NCBI GenBank assembly: GCA_003140315.1
Contig: PLJS01000301.1
Location: forward strand, 1 to 51,669
Length of the DNA stretch: 51,669 bases
Reading direction: 5' to 3'
From: Hyphomicrobiales bacterium
GTDB taxonomy: Bacteria; Pseudomonadota; Alphaproteobacteria; Rhizobiales; Xanthobacteraceae
Position 1 is the first letter of the stretch; every line of letters begins with the position of its first letter. Shown here in pieces: positions 42,189-50,728 of this stretch. The notes below the pieces were generated by a model that saw only the letters and a program-made list of their open reading frames with translations, searched no databases and had not been told where the DNA came from. The position numbers and the translations under genes are program-made.

Positions 42189-42811
42189 CCGGCAGGATCA
42201 GTACAACGGTTGCGGCTGGCGCCTTGGCGGCGCCATCCCATATTGTAGGACGCGCGAGCGCAAGCGCGCCGGTGACCGCCATGCACTATCACCTGTTCGA
42301 CACCGAGATGGGCATCGCCGGCATCGGCTGGAACGATGACGGCGTCATAACGCGATTCCGTTTGCCCGACCCGGATCGCGCAAGCGCAAAAAAACAATTC
42401 AAGGGCAACGCCAAGCCGGGCAACCCACCTCCCGGCATCGCCGCGGTAATCGCACAGGCCAAGCGCTATTTTGTCGGCGAGCGGATCGACTTCACCGCGA
42501 TCGACCTCGATCTCGCGAGCATCGATGCGTCCCGTCGCGCGATCTACGAATCGCTGCGAAAGGTTGGCTTCGGCGAAACCGTCACATACGGCGAACTCGC
42601 CAAGCGCGCGGGCGCGACCGCGCCGCAGGCCGCGCAGGATGTCGGCGTCGCGATGGCGCGCAATCCGGTGCCACTGATTATCCCGTGCCATCGGGTGCTC
42701 GCCGCCGGAGGCAAGCTTGGCGGATTTTCCGCTCCCGGCCGGACGGAAGCGAAAGAGCGCATGCTCGCGCTCGAAGGCGTCTTCATCGGCAACCAGCCGC
42801 GGCTGCTCTGA
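42185..42811 (+). CDS. ogt: Methylated-DNA--protein-cysteine S-methyltransferase
   Basis: Repairs O6-methylguanine by transferring the methyl group to its own Cys168 in the active site IPCHRV (165-171). GETVTYGELAKRAGATAPQAAQDVGVAMARNPVPLII is the helix-turn-helix region, and LGGFSAPGRTEAKERMLALEG is the C-terminal lobe. The first 32 residues look unlike the family: the annotated GTG/ATG at 42185 overlaps DUF1203 by four bases, while ATG at 42281 gives a more usual start. It is single-copy here, with no Ada regulator domain. Confidence 0.92.
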   Translation: MTGRISTTVAAGALAAPSHIVGRASASAPVTAMHYHLFDTEMGIAGIGWNDDGVITRFRLPDPDRASAKKQFKGNAKPGNPPPGIAAVIAQAKRYFVGERIDFTAIDLDLASIDASRRAIYESLRKVGFGETVTYGELAKRAGATAPQAAQDVGVAMARNPVPLIIPCHRVLAAGGKLGGFSAPGRTEAKERMLALEGVFIGNQPRLL

Positions 42812-42925
42812 GCCTGGCGCAGCCCGCAAGCCCATTGCGGCGTGCGGCCTAAGGCGGCACATTGCCGCCGATTTCCGCTTTTGCCCCCGTATCGGGGCTC
42901 ATCAACGGGAAACGGGAGAGCAAAG

Positions 42926-43672
42926 ATGGCTGCGTCGAAGGTTGCGATCGTCACGGGTGCGGGCACGGGCGTGGGGCGCGCCGCGGCGCTCGCGCTGATG
43001 AAGGCCGGCTACGCGGTCGCGCTCGCGGGCCGCCGCAAGGAGCCGCTCGAAGCGGTCGCCAAGGAAGGCGGCGGCAACGCGCTCGTGGTGCCGACCGACG
43101 TGAAGGACGTCGCCTCCATCCGCGCGCTGTTCGCGAAGGTGAAGGAGACCTATGGCCGGCTCGACGTGCTCTTCAACAATGCCGGTATGGGCGCGCCGCC
43201 GGTGCCGTTCGAGGAGTTGCCCGTCGAGAAATGGAAAGAGGTCGTCGACACCAACCTGACGGCGATCTTCGTGTGCACGCAGGAAGCCTTCAAGATCATG
43301 AAGGACCAGAGCCCGAAGGGCGGCCGCATCATCAACAACGGCTCGATCTCGGCGCACACGCCGCGCCCGCGCTCGGCCGCCTACACCTCGACCAAGCACG
43401 CCGTGACGGGCCTCACCAAATCCACCTCGCTCGACGGGCGCGCCTACGACATCGCCTGCAGCCAGATCGACATCGGCAATGCCGCGACGCCGATGACCGA
43501 CCGCATGGTGGCGGGCGTGCTGCAGCCCGACGGGCAGATGAAGCCCGAGCCGCGCATGGACGCCGAGCACGTCGGCTCGGCGGTCGCCTACATGGCAAGC
43601 CTGCCGCTCGACGCCAACGTGCTGTTCATGACCGTGATGGCGACCAAGATGCCGTTCGTCGGGCGGGGGTAA
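42926..43672 (+). CDS. Short-chain dehydrogenase/reductase
   Basis: A 248-aa SDR oxidoreductase. The NAD(P)-binding motif TGAGTGVG is at 10-17, NNAG is at about 84-87, and the catalytic Ser (NNGSISAH, about 140), Tyr153 and Lys157 (AAYTSTKHA) are present. Asp58 in PTDVKD helps to shape the cofactor site. The substrate is unknown. The gene carries normal codon use. Its stop at 43672 is close to what looks like the tail of a truncated higB (43686-43709). Confidence 0.93.
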   Translation: MAASKVAIVTGAGTGVGRAAALALMKAGYAVALAGRRKEPLEAVAKEGGGNALVVPTDVKDVASIRALFAKVKETYGRLDVLFNNAGMGAPPVPFEELPVEKWKEVVDTNLTAIFVCTQEAFKIMKDQSPKGGRIINNGSISAHTPRPRSAAYTSTKHAVTGLTKSTSLDGRAYDIACSQIDIGNAATPMTDRMVAGVLQPDGQMKPEPRMDAEHVGSAVAYMASLPLDANVLFMTVMATKMPFVGRG

Positions 43673-43673
43673 G

Positions 43674-43709
43674 CGAGAGGAGGCCGTTGAGATCGTGGAC
43701 TATCACTGA
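43674..43709 (+). pseudogene. Relic of a HigB-type toxin (C-terminal codons only)
   Basis: Reading GAG-GAG-GCC-GTT-GAG-ATC-GTG-GAC-TAT-CAC-TGA gives EEAVEIVDYH*. VEIVDYH* is the typical C-terminus of RelE/HigB toxins (usually ...DVEIVDYH). The rest of the toxin is absent: the SDR stop is only two bases before this stretch. HigA begins eleven bases after it, the usual higB-higA spacing. So the toxin was probably deleted while the antitoxin stayed. The span is short, so this is an inference from the motif and position. Confidence 0.5.
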
Positions 43710-43720
43710 GCAGTTGGACC

Positions 43721-44056
43721 ATGCGCAGGAACGCTTCCAAAAAGAAACTGGAGATCGTCGCAACCCTGCCGCCGCTTCATCCCGGCGAAGTGTTGCGCGA
43801 GGAGTTTCTCATTCCGATGGGTCTGTCTGCCTACGTGGTCGCCAAAGCGTGCGGCGTTCCACGCACACGGGTCGAGCGCATCGCGCGCGAAGAAATGGGC
43901 ATCTCGGCGGATACCGCGCTGCGGCTCGGCCGCTTCTTCGGCATAGAGGCGGAGTTCTGGATCAACCTCCAGACGCGCCATGACCTCGCAACCACAGGCA
44001 AAGCCATCAGCCGCGCACTCGACCGCATTCCGGTTCATCATCCAAAGGCCGCGTGA
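43721..44056 (+). CDS. higA: HigA-family addiction-module antitoxin
   Basis: A 111-aa protein with the HigA signature: LPPLHPGEVLREEFLIPMGLSAYVVAKACGVPRTRVERIAREEMGISADTALRLGRFFGIEAEFWINLQTRHDL. This is the XRE-type HTH (about 31-70) followed by the dimer helix. The N-terminus MRRNASKKK is basic. It has no visible intact HigB partner, only the HigB-like tail just upstream. It may now be a plain regulator or an anti-addiction element. Confidence 0.88.
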   Translation: MRRNASKKKLEIVATLPPLHPGEVLREEFLIPMGLSAYVVAKACGVPRTRVERIAREEMGISADTALRLGRFFGIEAEFWINLQTRHDLATTGKAISRALDRIPVHHPKAA

Positions 44057-44093
44057 CGAGCAGTTCTTCCAAGGCCAAACGTTCGGAGAACAC

Positions 44094-45065
44094 ATGCTTC
44101 GCTCCATCGTTGCGGCCGCCACGGCGGCATGCCTTTCGGCGACCGCCCTGCCCGCCGCCGCGCAGCCCTTCCCCAACCGGCCGATCCACCTGATCGTCGC
44201 CTATTCGCCCGGCGGCACCGGCGACGTGGTCGCGCGCATCATCGGCGACAGGCTGGGCGCAGCGCTCGGGCAGCCCGTCATCGTGGAGAACCGCGCCGGC
44301 GCGAGCGGGGCGATCGGCGCGCAGGCCGTGCTCAACGCGGCGCCCGACGGGCACACGCTGCTGGTCGGCCAGACCGCCGAGATCGTGGTCAACCAATACT
44401 GGATCAAGGGGCTGACCTACGATCCGAAGAACCTGATGCCGGTCGCGCTTGCGACCGTCGTGCCGCTCGCACTCACCGTGCCCGCCAGTGCGCCCTCTTC
44501 GACGCTCGCCGACATGCTCAAGGCCGTCGAGGCCGGCAAGGCGCCGATGACCTTCGCGTCCGCCGGCACCGGCACGCCCGGCCATCTCGCCGGCGAATAT
44601 TTGAGCGCGAAGTTCCCCGGCAAACTGATCCATGTGCCCTACAAGGGCGCGGGGCCCGCGCTCGGCGACGTGATCGGCGGCCATGTCGACATGTATTTTG
44701 CGGGACTGCCGGCCGCGATGCCGCTGATGAAAGCCGGCACCGTGAAGGTGCTCGCGGTCTCGTCGGCCGTGCGCGCGCAGGCCGCGCCCGAGATCCCGAC
44801 CGTCGCCGAGGTGACCGGTTTCAAGGATTTCGATTTCACCCTGTGGCAGGGATTCTTCGCGCCGCGCGGCACGCCGGCGGACGTGATCGCGCGCCTCAAC
44901 GGTGAGATCAACAAGATCCTCGCCGAGCCCGAGACGAAGCGGCGGCTGCTTGACGCGGGCGCGAACGTGGTGCCGCTGTCGATCGCGGAGTTCGACGCGT
45001 TCGTGACCGCCGAACGCGAGAAATACGAGCGCATCATCCGCCTGACGGGCGTGAAGTCGGAGTGA
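44094..45065 (+). CDS. Bug/TctC-family periplasmic solute-binding protein
   Basis: A 323-aa Bug receptor with a signal peptide (LPAAAQ near residue 24), then PFPNRPIHLIVAYSPGGTGDVVARII. APDGHTLLVGQTAEIVVNQYW, IHVPYKGAGPALGDVIGGHVDMYF and FFAPRGTPADVIARLN are the family marks. The GGTGDVVAR motif is the usual ligand loop. ATG at 44094 follows GGAGAACAC. The next gene starts immediately after its stop, so they are co-transcribed. Confidence 0.93.
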   Translation: MLRSIVAAATAACLSATALPAAAQPFPNRPIHLIVAYSPGGTGDVVARIIGDRLGAALGQPVIVENRAGASGAIGAQAVLNAAPDGHTLLVGQTAEIVVNQYWIKGLTYDPKNLMPVALATVVPLALTVPASAPSSTLADMLKAVEAGKAPMTFASAGTGTPGHLAGEYLSAKFPGKLIHVPYKGAGPALGDVIGGHVDMYFAGLPAAMPLMKAGTVKVLAVSSAVRAQAAPEIPTVAEVTGFKDFDFTLWQGFFAPRGTPADVIARLNGEINKILAEPETKRRLLDAGANVVPLSIAEFDAFVTAEREKYERIIRLTGVKSE

Positions 45066-45632
45066 GTGACGGACATGCTGAAAGAGGCTTCCGCGCCCCT
45101 GCTCGAACACTGGCACGAATTCTATGTGCTGATCGGCACCGCGGCGGCAGCGCTTGTGGCGCTGTTGTTCGTCGCGGCCTCGATCGGCGCCGGCATGTTG
45201 ACGACGCATTCCGCCGGGCCGACGCGCACCTACATGAGCCCGATCGCGTTCCACTTCACCAGCGCGCTGTTCGTCTCGGCGGCAGCTCTTGTCCCCTCGC
45301 ATACGCTGCTCACGCTCGGCACCCTGGTCGGCCTGAACGCGCTGGCGGGCATGATCTACGCGGCCTTCATCATGCGCCGGCTGTTCACCGACAACATCGC
45401 CGATCTCGCGGACCGCATCTGCTACGGCGTCATTCCGTTCGTCGCTTATGCGGCCGGGCTGGTCGCGGCGTATCTGATCTTTTGCGGATCGATCCACGCA
45501 CCGGAGTTCCTCGCCGGCACCGTCGTGCTGCTGCTTATCGTCAATATCCGCAACGCCTGGGACCTGATGCTCTCGCTCGCGCGCCGCCGTGTCCAGGAAG
45601 AGAAGCGCTCGTCCGAAACCCCGCCCGCGTAA
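45066..45632 (+). CDS. Hypothetical integral membrane protein
   Basis: A 188-aa protein with five or so membrane helices: VLIGTAAAALVALLFVAASIGAGML, AFHFTSALFVSAAALVPSHTLLTLGTLVGLNALAGMIYAAF, ICYGVIPFVAYAAGLVAAYLIFCG and FLAGTVVLLLIVNIRNAWDLML. A C-terminal RRRVQEEKRSS tail is cytoplasmic. No family is recognised. GTG at 45066 abuts the Bug stop; ATG at 45075 is an alternative. It might be an unusual membrane partner of the Bug protein, but nothing in the sequence shows this. Confidence 0.72.
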   Translation: MTDMLKEASAPLLEHWHEFYVLIGTAAAALVALLFVAASIGAGMLTTHSAGPTRTYMSPIAFHFTSALFVSAAALVPSHTLLTLGTLVGLNALAGMIYAAFIMRRLFTDNIADLADRICYGVIPFVAYAAGLVAAYLIFCGSIHAPEFLAGTVVLLLIVNIRNAWDLMLSLARRRVQEEKRSSETPPA

Positions 45633-45636
45633 GACT

Positions 45637-46647
45637 TCAATCCCCGGCCAGCGCCTGGGCTTCGGGGAAATACAGATCCTTCCAGGATTCCGGATTGTTC
45701 TTCAGCGTGCCGACGTAGTGCATGAAGGCAACGAGCTTTCCGACCTTGTGCGGCGTCTTGCCCCACTCGGCACCGGGCGCCGTGAGCACGGCGTAGACCT
45801 CGTCCTCGCTCATACGCCGCTCGTTGGTCATCTCGATATAGAGCGTGGTCGCGCGGCGCTTGTCGGCGTTGATCCAGGCGAAGGATTCATCCAGCGCGGC
45901 GATCACGGCCGCATAGCTCTTGGGATTCTCCTCGCGGAACTTCGACGTGGTCACGAGATTGGACGTCGTCGCCTGACCGCCGAGGATGTCGTAGGCCGAG
46001 GTGACGGTGTGCAGTCCCGCCTTCATCTCGGCCTCATGGTAGGGCGAGGTCGCGACATGCGCCGTCACCTCGTGGCTGGGGTTGAGGATGGCGATCACCG
46101 AATCCGGATGGGACATCGTCACGATCAACGGCTCCAGCCGGTTGAACTGTCCCTTCCCGAACACCCGCTCGGCTTCCATCTGCGGCAGGATCGCCTGGGT
46201 CGATGATTTCAGCGAGGGAATAGCGATCCGGTCCTTGTCGGTGAAGTCCTTCACGCTGTGGACATTCGGATTGCGCGTGTTGATCCAGATGTTGCCGTCG
46301 CACAGCGCAGCGATGCCCTTGACCTCGAGGCGACCCTTGGTGCGGTCCCACAAAAGCGCCATGGAGGGCGTGCCCTGCGCGCTCAGGGAAACGTTGCCCG
46401 AGATGACCGCGTCGACGCCGGCCGACGATCCCGCGAACTTCACCCAGCTCACCTTGGTCGATGGCAAGCCGGCGGCGGCCAGGTGCTTTTCCAGGATGTT
46501 GTTCTTCTCCATCACCATCAGCGCCAAGTAGAGCAAGCCGTATTGCTGCGCGATGGTGATCTCGCCGATTTCCGCGCGAGCGGGCGCGCCGACGGGCGCC
46601 GCCATGAGCCCCGCCGCGAGCAGTAATGACATCGCGATCCGGCGCAT
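45637..46647 (-). CDS. NMT1/SsuA-type ABC substrate-binding protein
   Basis: A 336-aa periplasmic protein of the NMT1/THI5 or SsuA type. A signal peptide ends near residue 25 (APARA), then EIGEITIAQQYGLLYLALMVMEKNNILEKHL. GSSAGVDAVISGNVSLSAQGTPSMALLWDRTKG and VKDFTDKDRIAIPSLKSSTQAILPQMEAERVFGKGQFNRLEPL are typical of aliphatic sulfonate or nitrate-type receptors. ATG at 46647 follows GGAGGACGCGCCG. The ligand and its transporter are not evident. Confidence 0.88.
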   Translation of the reverse strand: MRRIAMSLLLAAGLMAAPVGAPARAEIGEITIAQQYGLLYLALMVMEKNNILEKHLAAAGLPSTKVSWVKFAGSSAGVDAVISGNVSLSAQGTPSMALLWDRTKGRLEVKGIAALCDGNIWINTRNPNVHSVKDFTDKDRIAIPSLKSSTQAILPQMEAERVFGKGQFNRLEPLIVTMSHPDSVIAILNPSHEVTAHVATSPYHEAEMKAGLHTVTSAYDILGGQATTSNLVTTSKFREENPKSYAAVIAALDESFAWINADKRRATTLYIEMTNERRMSEDEVYAVLTAPGAEWGKTPHKVGKLVAFMHYVGTLKNNPESWKDLYFPEAQALAGD

Positions 46648-46759
46648 CGGCGCGTCCTCCGGTTTGAGTGTCGACTCTTTGCCGAAGTATACGCCGCGAT
46701 GCACCCTCCGCCGCAAGAGAGCCTGACCGGCGTGCGCCGGTCGGACTCTGCCAAGACTT

Positions 46760-48004
46760 CTATTGCATCGCGCTGACGAGTTGATAGGCGCCGCGCTCGA
46801 ACGCATCATAGACCGCTAGCGCCTTGGCGTCGGCGAACGGCAGGTACTGCATCATAATGCCGCCCGCGATACCGCGCGCGGGATCGATCCAGAAGAACGT
46901 GTTGTTGATGCCGCCCCAGCTCAGGCTCCCGGGCGAGCGCTTGCCGGGCACCTGATCGACTGTGATCAGGAAGCCGAGGCCCCATTTGTCGCGCCCGTCA
47001 GCGATGAAGGTGAAGTCGGCGCTGCGCGGCAGCGCGGACTTGAGCGCCGGCACAGAAACCTCGCCGATCTGGTTCTGGCTCATCAGCGCGACCGTCTCGG
47101 CCTTTAGCACGCGCACGCCGTCGAGCTCACCGTTGTTGAGGAACATGCGGACGAAGCGCCCGTAGTCGCTCGCCGTCGAGGCGAGACCGCCGCCGCCGAT
47201 CGGCGCCGGGACGGTGAGGCCGGGCTGCGGCGATTGCAGAACGATCGCGCCGTCCATCTTGTCGCCGGCGCGCTGCTGCTGTGCGACGAGGCGCGGCCCC
47301 TTCGCTTCCGCCACGTTATAGAAAGTGTCCTCCATCTTGAGCGGCGCGAAGATGTGCTGGCGGAAATAGTCCTCGAGCTTCTGGCCCGAGATGACCTCGA
47401 CCAGCCGGCCGACCACGTCGACGCTGGTTGAGTAGTGCCAGCGCTCGCCGGGCTCGAACAGCAGCGGGCCGCCGAACGGATAGGTCTCGCCCGCGCGTGG
47501 TTTGAGATCGCGCCACTCCGCACTGGTGAACGGATACGCAAGGCCCGAGGTGTGCGTCAGGAAGTGCCGCACGGTCGGCTTCTTCGCTGCTGGGCGGACC
47601 GAATAGTCGCCCGTCGCGGGGTCGAACTTTTCCAGCACCTTCAGCCTGACCAGCTCGGGAAGGTATTTCTCGGCCGGATCGTCGAGGGAGACGCGGCCCT
47701 GCTCCACGAGTTGCATCAGCGCGACCGAGGTAACCGCCTTGGTCATCGACGCGACGCGGAAGAGCGCATCGGCGGTGAGCGGGCGTCCGGTCGAGACGTC
47801 GGCCACGCCGAACGCCCCCTGATAAATGACGCCCTTGCGATCCGTGACCAGCGCGACCACGCCCGGCACGTCCTTGCGCTCGACGGCAGCGCGCAGGCTT
47901 GCGTCCAGCGCCGCGACCGCCGGTGAACTTTGTGCACGCGCGGCGCCGGCCAGCGCAACGACTGCAATACCTGTCACGACGATTCCTGCGATCCTTCGAT
48001 TCAT
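46760..48004 (-). CDS. Serine hydrolase, beta-lactamase (class C / esterase) family
   Basis: A 414-aa exported serine hydrolase. It has a signal peptide (about residues 1-24, ending AGAARA), then the SxxK motif SMTK (Ser86, Lys89), the YxN-like YST (WHYSTSVDVVG, about 192) and a late motif around SWGGINNTFFWIDP. This is the family of class C beta-lactamases, penicillin-binding esterases and EstB-like enzymes. YST rather than YxN and no KTG suggest an esterase or carboxypeptidase rather than a true lactamase. ATG at 48004 follows GGAGGCTTCC. Confidence 0.88.
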   Translation of the reverse strand: MNRRIAGIVVTGIAVVALAGAARAQSSPAVAALDASLRAAVERKDVPGVVALVTDRKGVIYQGAFGVADVSTGRPLTADALFRVASMTKAVTSVALMQLVEQGRVSLDDPAEKYLPELVRLKVLEKFDPATGDYSVRPAAKKPTVRHFLTHTSGLAYPFTSAEWRDLKPRAGETYPFGGPLLFEPGERWHYSTSVDVVGRLVEVISGQKLEDYFRQHIFAPLKMEDTFYNVAEAKGPRLVAQQQRAGDKMDGAIVLQSPQPGLTVPAPIGGGGLASTASDYGRFVRMFLNNGELDGVRVLKAETVALMSQNQIGEVSVPALKSALPRSADFTFIADGRDKWGLGFLITVDQVPGKRSPGSLSWGGINNTFFWIDPARGIAGGIMMQYLPFADAKALAVYDAFERGAYQLVSAMQ

Positions 48005-48232
48005 GGAAGCCTCCCTGCTGCATGACCCGGGTATCGGTCGCACAGCTCTACCCGGACTCTTTTTTTCTTCTTTTTCTTCGCAGAGCCGATGACGGCGATA
48101 AAGGACAGCGCGTCGCATCGGCCTGTCGCTTCGCGACACTAGCAGTTGCAGGTTGCGAAGTCCCGCGTGCCGCCCCGCGGGCGATGGCCGCCCACCAAGG
48201 AAGTGGGCACGGCACGTACGCGGTCACGATCG
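48005..48232. other. 228-base gap upstream of the serine hydrolase, with two hairpins
   Basis: Transcribed from the GST gene towards the hydrolase, this space holds the perfect stems GCCCAC/GTGGGC (48190-48208, loop of seven) and TGTCGC-TTC-GCGACA (48123-48137). It then enters a T-rich/A-rich tract near 48060-48080. The first hairpin may end GST transcription. Nothing else is recognised. Confidence 0.5.
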
Positions 48233-48892
48233 CTAGATCTTCGCTTGCGCCTGCACGTCCGGCTGCTTGAGCGGATGTTCGTTGGCGAACGCCGGGATTT
48301 CCATGCAAGTCGCGTAGATGCGGCCGGCGGTTGGATGCGCCATCGGATCGCGGCCAAGAAACATCTTCGCGCTGGTCAGATGCGCCGCAAGACAGATGTC
48401 CGCGACCGTCACCTGATCGCCGACGCAGAAGCGACCGGTGCGCGAGTCATGCGCCAGCACCTCCTCGATCGCGCGGCTACCGGCATCGAGCCAGTGCCGC
48501 ACCCATTTCGCACGCGCTGCCTCATCGAGATGCAGCTCCTCTTCCAGATATTTGCGTACGCGCGGCACGATGAACGGGTGCGCGTCCATCGCGACCATCT
48601 GGGCGAGCGCGCGCGCATGCGCCCGCGCGCGAAGCTCCTTCGGCAGCAGCGGCGGATCGGGATATTTCTCGTCGAGATATTCCAGGATCGCGAGCGATTG
48701 CGTCAGCGGCGGACCTTCGCCGTCGATCAGCGTCGGCACCACGCCTTCGGGGTTGAGCGCGTGATAGTCGGCCGCGAACTGGTCGCCCGCGAGAAGGTCG
48801 AGCGAGACCTTTTCCATGGCGAGGCCCTTGAGCGCCATCGCGATGCGCACGCGGAACGCCGCCTGCGAGCGCCAGTAGGTGAAGAGTTTCAT
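48233..48892 (-). CDS. Glutathione S-transferase, zeta/maleylacetoacetate isomerase type
   Basis: A 219-aa dimeric GST fold protein. The N-terminal thioredoxin-like domain begins MKLFTYWRSQAAFRVRIAMALKGL; in true zeta GSTs this motif is SSCSWRVRIAL, so the catalytic Ser-Ser-Cys cluster here is Ser-Gln-Ala. GVVPTLIDGEGPPLTQSLAILEYLDEKYPDPPLLP is the glutathione-binding motif. The C-terminal helices (FCVGDQVTVADICLAAHLTSAKMF) complete the fold. Maleylacetoacetate isomerase is likely, or a related activity, but the altered motif leaves doubt. It stands alone. Confidence 0.82.
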   Translation of the reverse strand: MKLFTYWRSQAAFRVRIAMALKGLAMEKVSLDLLAGDQFAADYHALNPEGVVPTLIDGEGPPLTQSLAILEYLDEKYPDPPLLPKELRARAHARALAQMVAMDAHPFIVPRVRKYLEEELHLDEAARAKWVRHWLDAGSRAIEEVLAHDSRTGRFCVGDQVTVADICLAAHLTSAKMFLGRDPMAHPTAGRIYATCMEIPAFANEHPLKQPDVQAQAKI

Positions 48893-48928
48893 GTTTGTCG
48901 CTCCGCGCGAGCCGCGCACTCCGCTTCA

Positions 48929-49060
48929 CCTCACCCCTCCGGGGGGGAGAGGTCGACCGCGCGCAGCGCGGTCGGGTGAGGGGGAATTGCTCCATCGTCA
49001 GACTTGCACTCCCTCACCCCTCTTCCCCAGCGGGGAGAGGGAGCCCGCCGGAGCGCGTGG
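48929..49060. repeat. Palindromic intergenic repeat cluster
   Basis: It lies between the GST gene and the LivK-type gene. CCTCACCC (48929-48936) pairs with GGGTGAGG (48974-48981). Inside sits the perfect hairpin CGACCGCGC-GCA-GCGCGGTCG (48954-48974). About 30 bases on, a second hairpin (CTCTTCCCC / GGGGAGAG, near 49019-49039) follows a TCACCCCT start similar to the first unit. It is a REP-like element of the kind common in Bradyrhizobium-type genomes. Confidence 0.75.
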
Positions 49061-49082
49061 CAACCGACGCGGCAAACCAGCC

Positions 49083-50330
49083 CTACTTCTTCCACCCCTT
49101 CATCGGCCATTCGAGCGTCGCGGTCGCATGGTCGGCCGGCCAGACCGATTTGTATTCCTTGCCCTGAAGCTGGATCAGGTAGGTGGCCGAGAGCGTGTTC
49201 TGTCCGGTCTCATCGAACTTCACGCCGCGATAGCCGATCATGAGCTGGTCGGCCTTGAGGTCCGTCGCCTTCAGCGCGGCCTGGATCTTCTCGGGGTCGA
49301 TCGAGCCGGCGCGGTTGATCGCATCGGCGAGCACCAAAAATCCCTGCATCCAGCGCGCGCTGGTGTCGTCGAGATCGCGGCCGTATTTCGCCTTGAACAT
49401 CTCGTTGACCTTGTAGGTGATGGTGCCCGGCTTGCCCGCGTCCCAGGCGCTGCGGTTGAGCGCACCCTGCGCGAGATCGCCGACGTTCGGGATGAAGGTC
49501 GGATCGGAGAAGCCGGCATCGTCGCCGATGATGATCGGCGGCAGGTAGTCGAGGTTCTTCATCGTCTTGAAATAGAGCACCGTGTCGGCCGAGTAGCTGA
49601 TGAAGATCACGGCGTCGGGCTTCTTGTCCTTCAATTGCAGCACCTGCGCCGACACGTCGGTCGAGTTGGCGTTGTAGGCGATCTGCGCCGCGACCGGGAT
49701 GTTCGCCTGGTGTGCGGCTTCCAGCACGCTCGCCGCGACCGATGAGCCGTAGTCGGTGTTCTCGTTCACGATCGCGATCGAGTCGATCTTCGTGCCGCTC
49801 TTCTTCAGCTCGGTGAGGAACGTCGTGTAGGCCTTTGCGAAATCAGGCGCGATCGGACCGACGCGAAAGGTCCATTTGAAGCCGCGCTGGGTGATGTTAA
49901 GCGCGACCGAATCCGCGACCAGGAACGGAATGCCCTGCCGCTCGGCCGCCGCGGTCGCGGTCAGCGCCACAGAGGAATGGTAGGCGCCCAACATCGCGAC
50001 GACCTTGTCCTGGCTGATCAGGCGCAAGGTCTGGTTCTGCCCGACCGACGGATTGCCCTGATGGTCGGCGCTGACGAGCTCGATCTTGGCACCGCCGAGG
50101 TTCGGCAGCCCGGCGGTCTCGGCGAGCGGAATGCCTTTCAACTCGGGATGCAGGCCGTTGACGATCTCGAGGCCGAGCTCGACCGCGTCCTTGGCGGAAT
50201 TGCCGGCCGGCGCCGCATTGCCGGTGAGCGGATAGATGACGCCGATCTTGATCGTGTCGGCGGCCAACGCCGGAAAAGCGAACGCCGACGCGAGCAAAGC
50301 GGCGGCGAGCATGTGACGGGCTTTCGCCAT
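49083..50330 (-). CDS. Branched-chain-amino-acid-type (LivK-like) ABC substrate-binding protein
   Basis: A 415-aa periplasmic binding protein of the Peripla_BP_6 (LivJ/LivK) type. It has a signal peptide (residues 1-23, LASAFAFPALA), then ADTIKIGVIYPLTGNAAPAGNSAKDAVELGLEIVNGLHP. VSADHQGNPSVGQNQTLRLISQDKVVAMLGAYHSSVALTATAAAERQGIPFLVADSV and IVNENTDYGSSVAASVLEAA are typical. Many relatives bind aromatic acids or amides instead of amino acids. No Liv permease or ATPase is adjacent. ATG at 50330 follows GGGAGGAACC. Confidence 0.9.
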   Translation of the reverse strand: MAKARHMLAAALLASAFAFPALAADTIKIGVIYPLTGNAAPAGNSAKDAVELGLEIVNGLHPELKGIPLAETAGLPNLGGAKIELVSADHQGNPSVGQNQTLRLISQDKVVAMLGAYHSSVALTATAAAERQGIPFLVADSVALNITQRGFKWTFRVGPIAPDFAKAYTTFLTELKKSGTKIDSIAIVNENTDYGSSVAASVLEAAHQANIPVAAQIAYNANSTDVSAQVLQLKDKKPDAVIFISYSADTVLYFKTMKNLDYLPPIIIGDDAGFSDPTFIPNVGDLAQGALNRSAWDAGKPGTITYKVNEMFKAKYGRDLDDTSARWMQGFLVLADAINRAGSIDPEKIQAALKATDLKADQLMIGYRGVKFDETGQNTLSATYLIQLQGKEYKSVWPADHATATLEWPMKGWKK

Positions 50331-50458
50331 GGTTCCTCCCAAGGGATTTGTGCGGAATTTTTTTGGCGCGGCGGACGTTTTGCGAAGCCGCCATTGGCCG
50401 CATGATACCGCCCCGACGGGCAGCCGTCAGCCCACCTCGAAAAGACGCGCGCCACCGC

Positions 50459-50728
50459 TCAATGCAGCCGGTACTCGTCGTCGACCGTGCGCAGCTCGGC
50501 CGGCGTGATCAGTCCCGAATGCGCCACGATCACCGAATGCAGCGGACCTTCGAGCTTTTCCTTCCAGAAGGTGAGGAAGCGCTTCAGCTCGGGGAATTTC
50601 GGGCAGAGGTCGTAGTTCTGCCAGACGTAGCTCTGTAAGAGCCACCGATGGTCCGGCCGACGATAATAGATGTGCGCGGTGGTGAGACCGTAACCCGCGA
50701 GCTGACGCCGAAAGTCCGCACTGGCCAT
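50459..50728 (-). CDS. usg: Usg family protein
   Basis: An 89-aa protein of the Usg family, named after a gene beside a tryptophan cluster in Caulobacter; the function is unknown. The conserved body is LAGYGLTTAHIYYRRPDHRWLLQSYVWQNYDLCPKFPELKRFLTFWKEKLEGPLHSVIVAHSGLITPAELR. This tight pattern makes the call firm. In Rhizobiales usg often lies beside groESL, as it does here. Confidence 0.9.
   Translation of the reverse strand: MASADFRRQLAGYGLTTAHIYYRRPDHRWLLQSYVWQNYDLCPKFPELKRFLTFWKEKLEGPLHSVIVAHSGLITPAELRTVDDEYRLH

Noticed and set aside
42862-43983. A 373-aa frame overlapping the SDR and HigA genes
   Set aside because: It is the +1 shadow of the SDR gene with Arg/Gly-rich content; both real genes have clear motifs.
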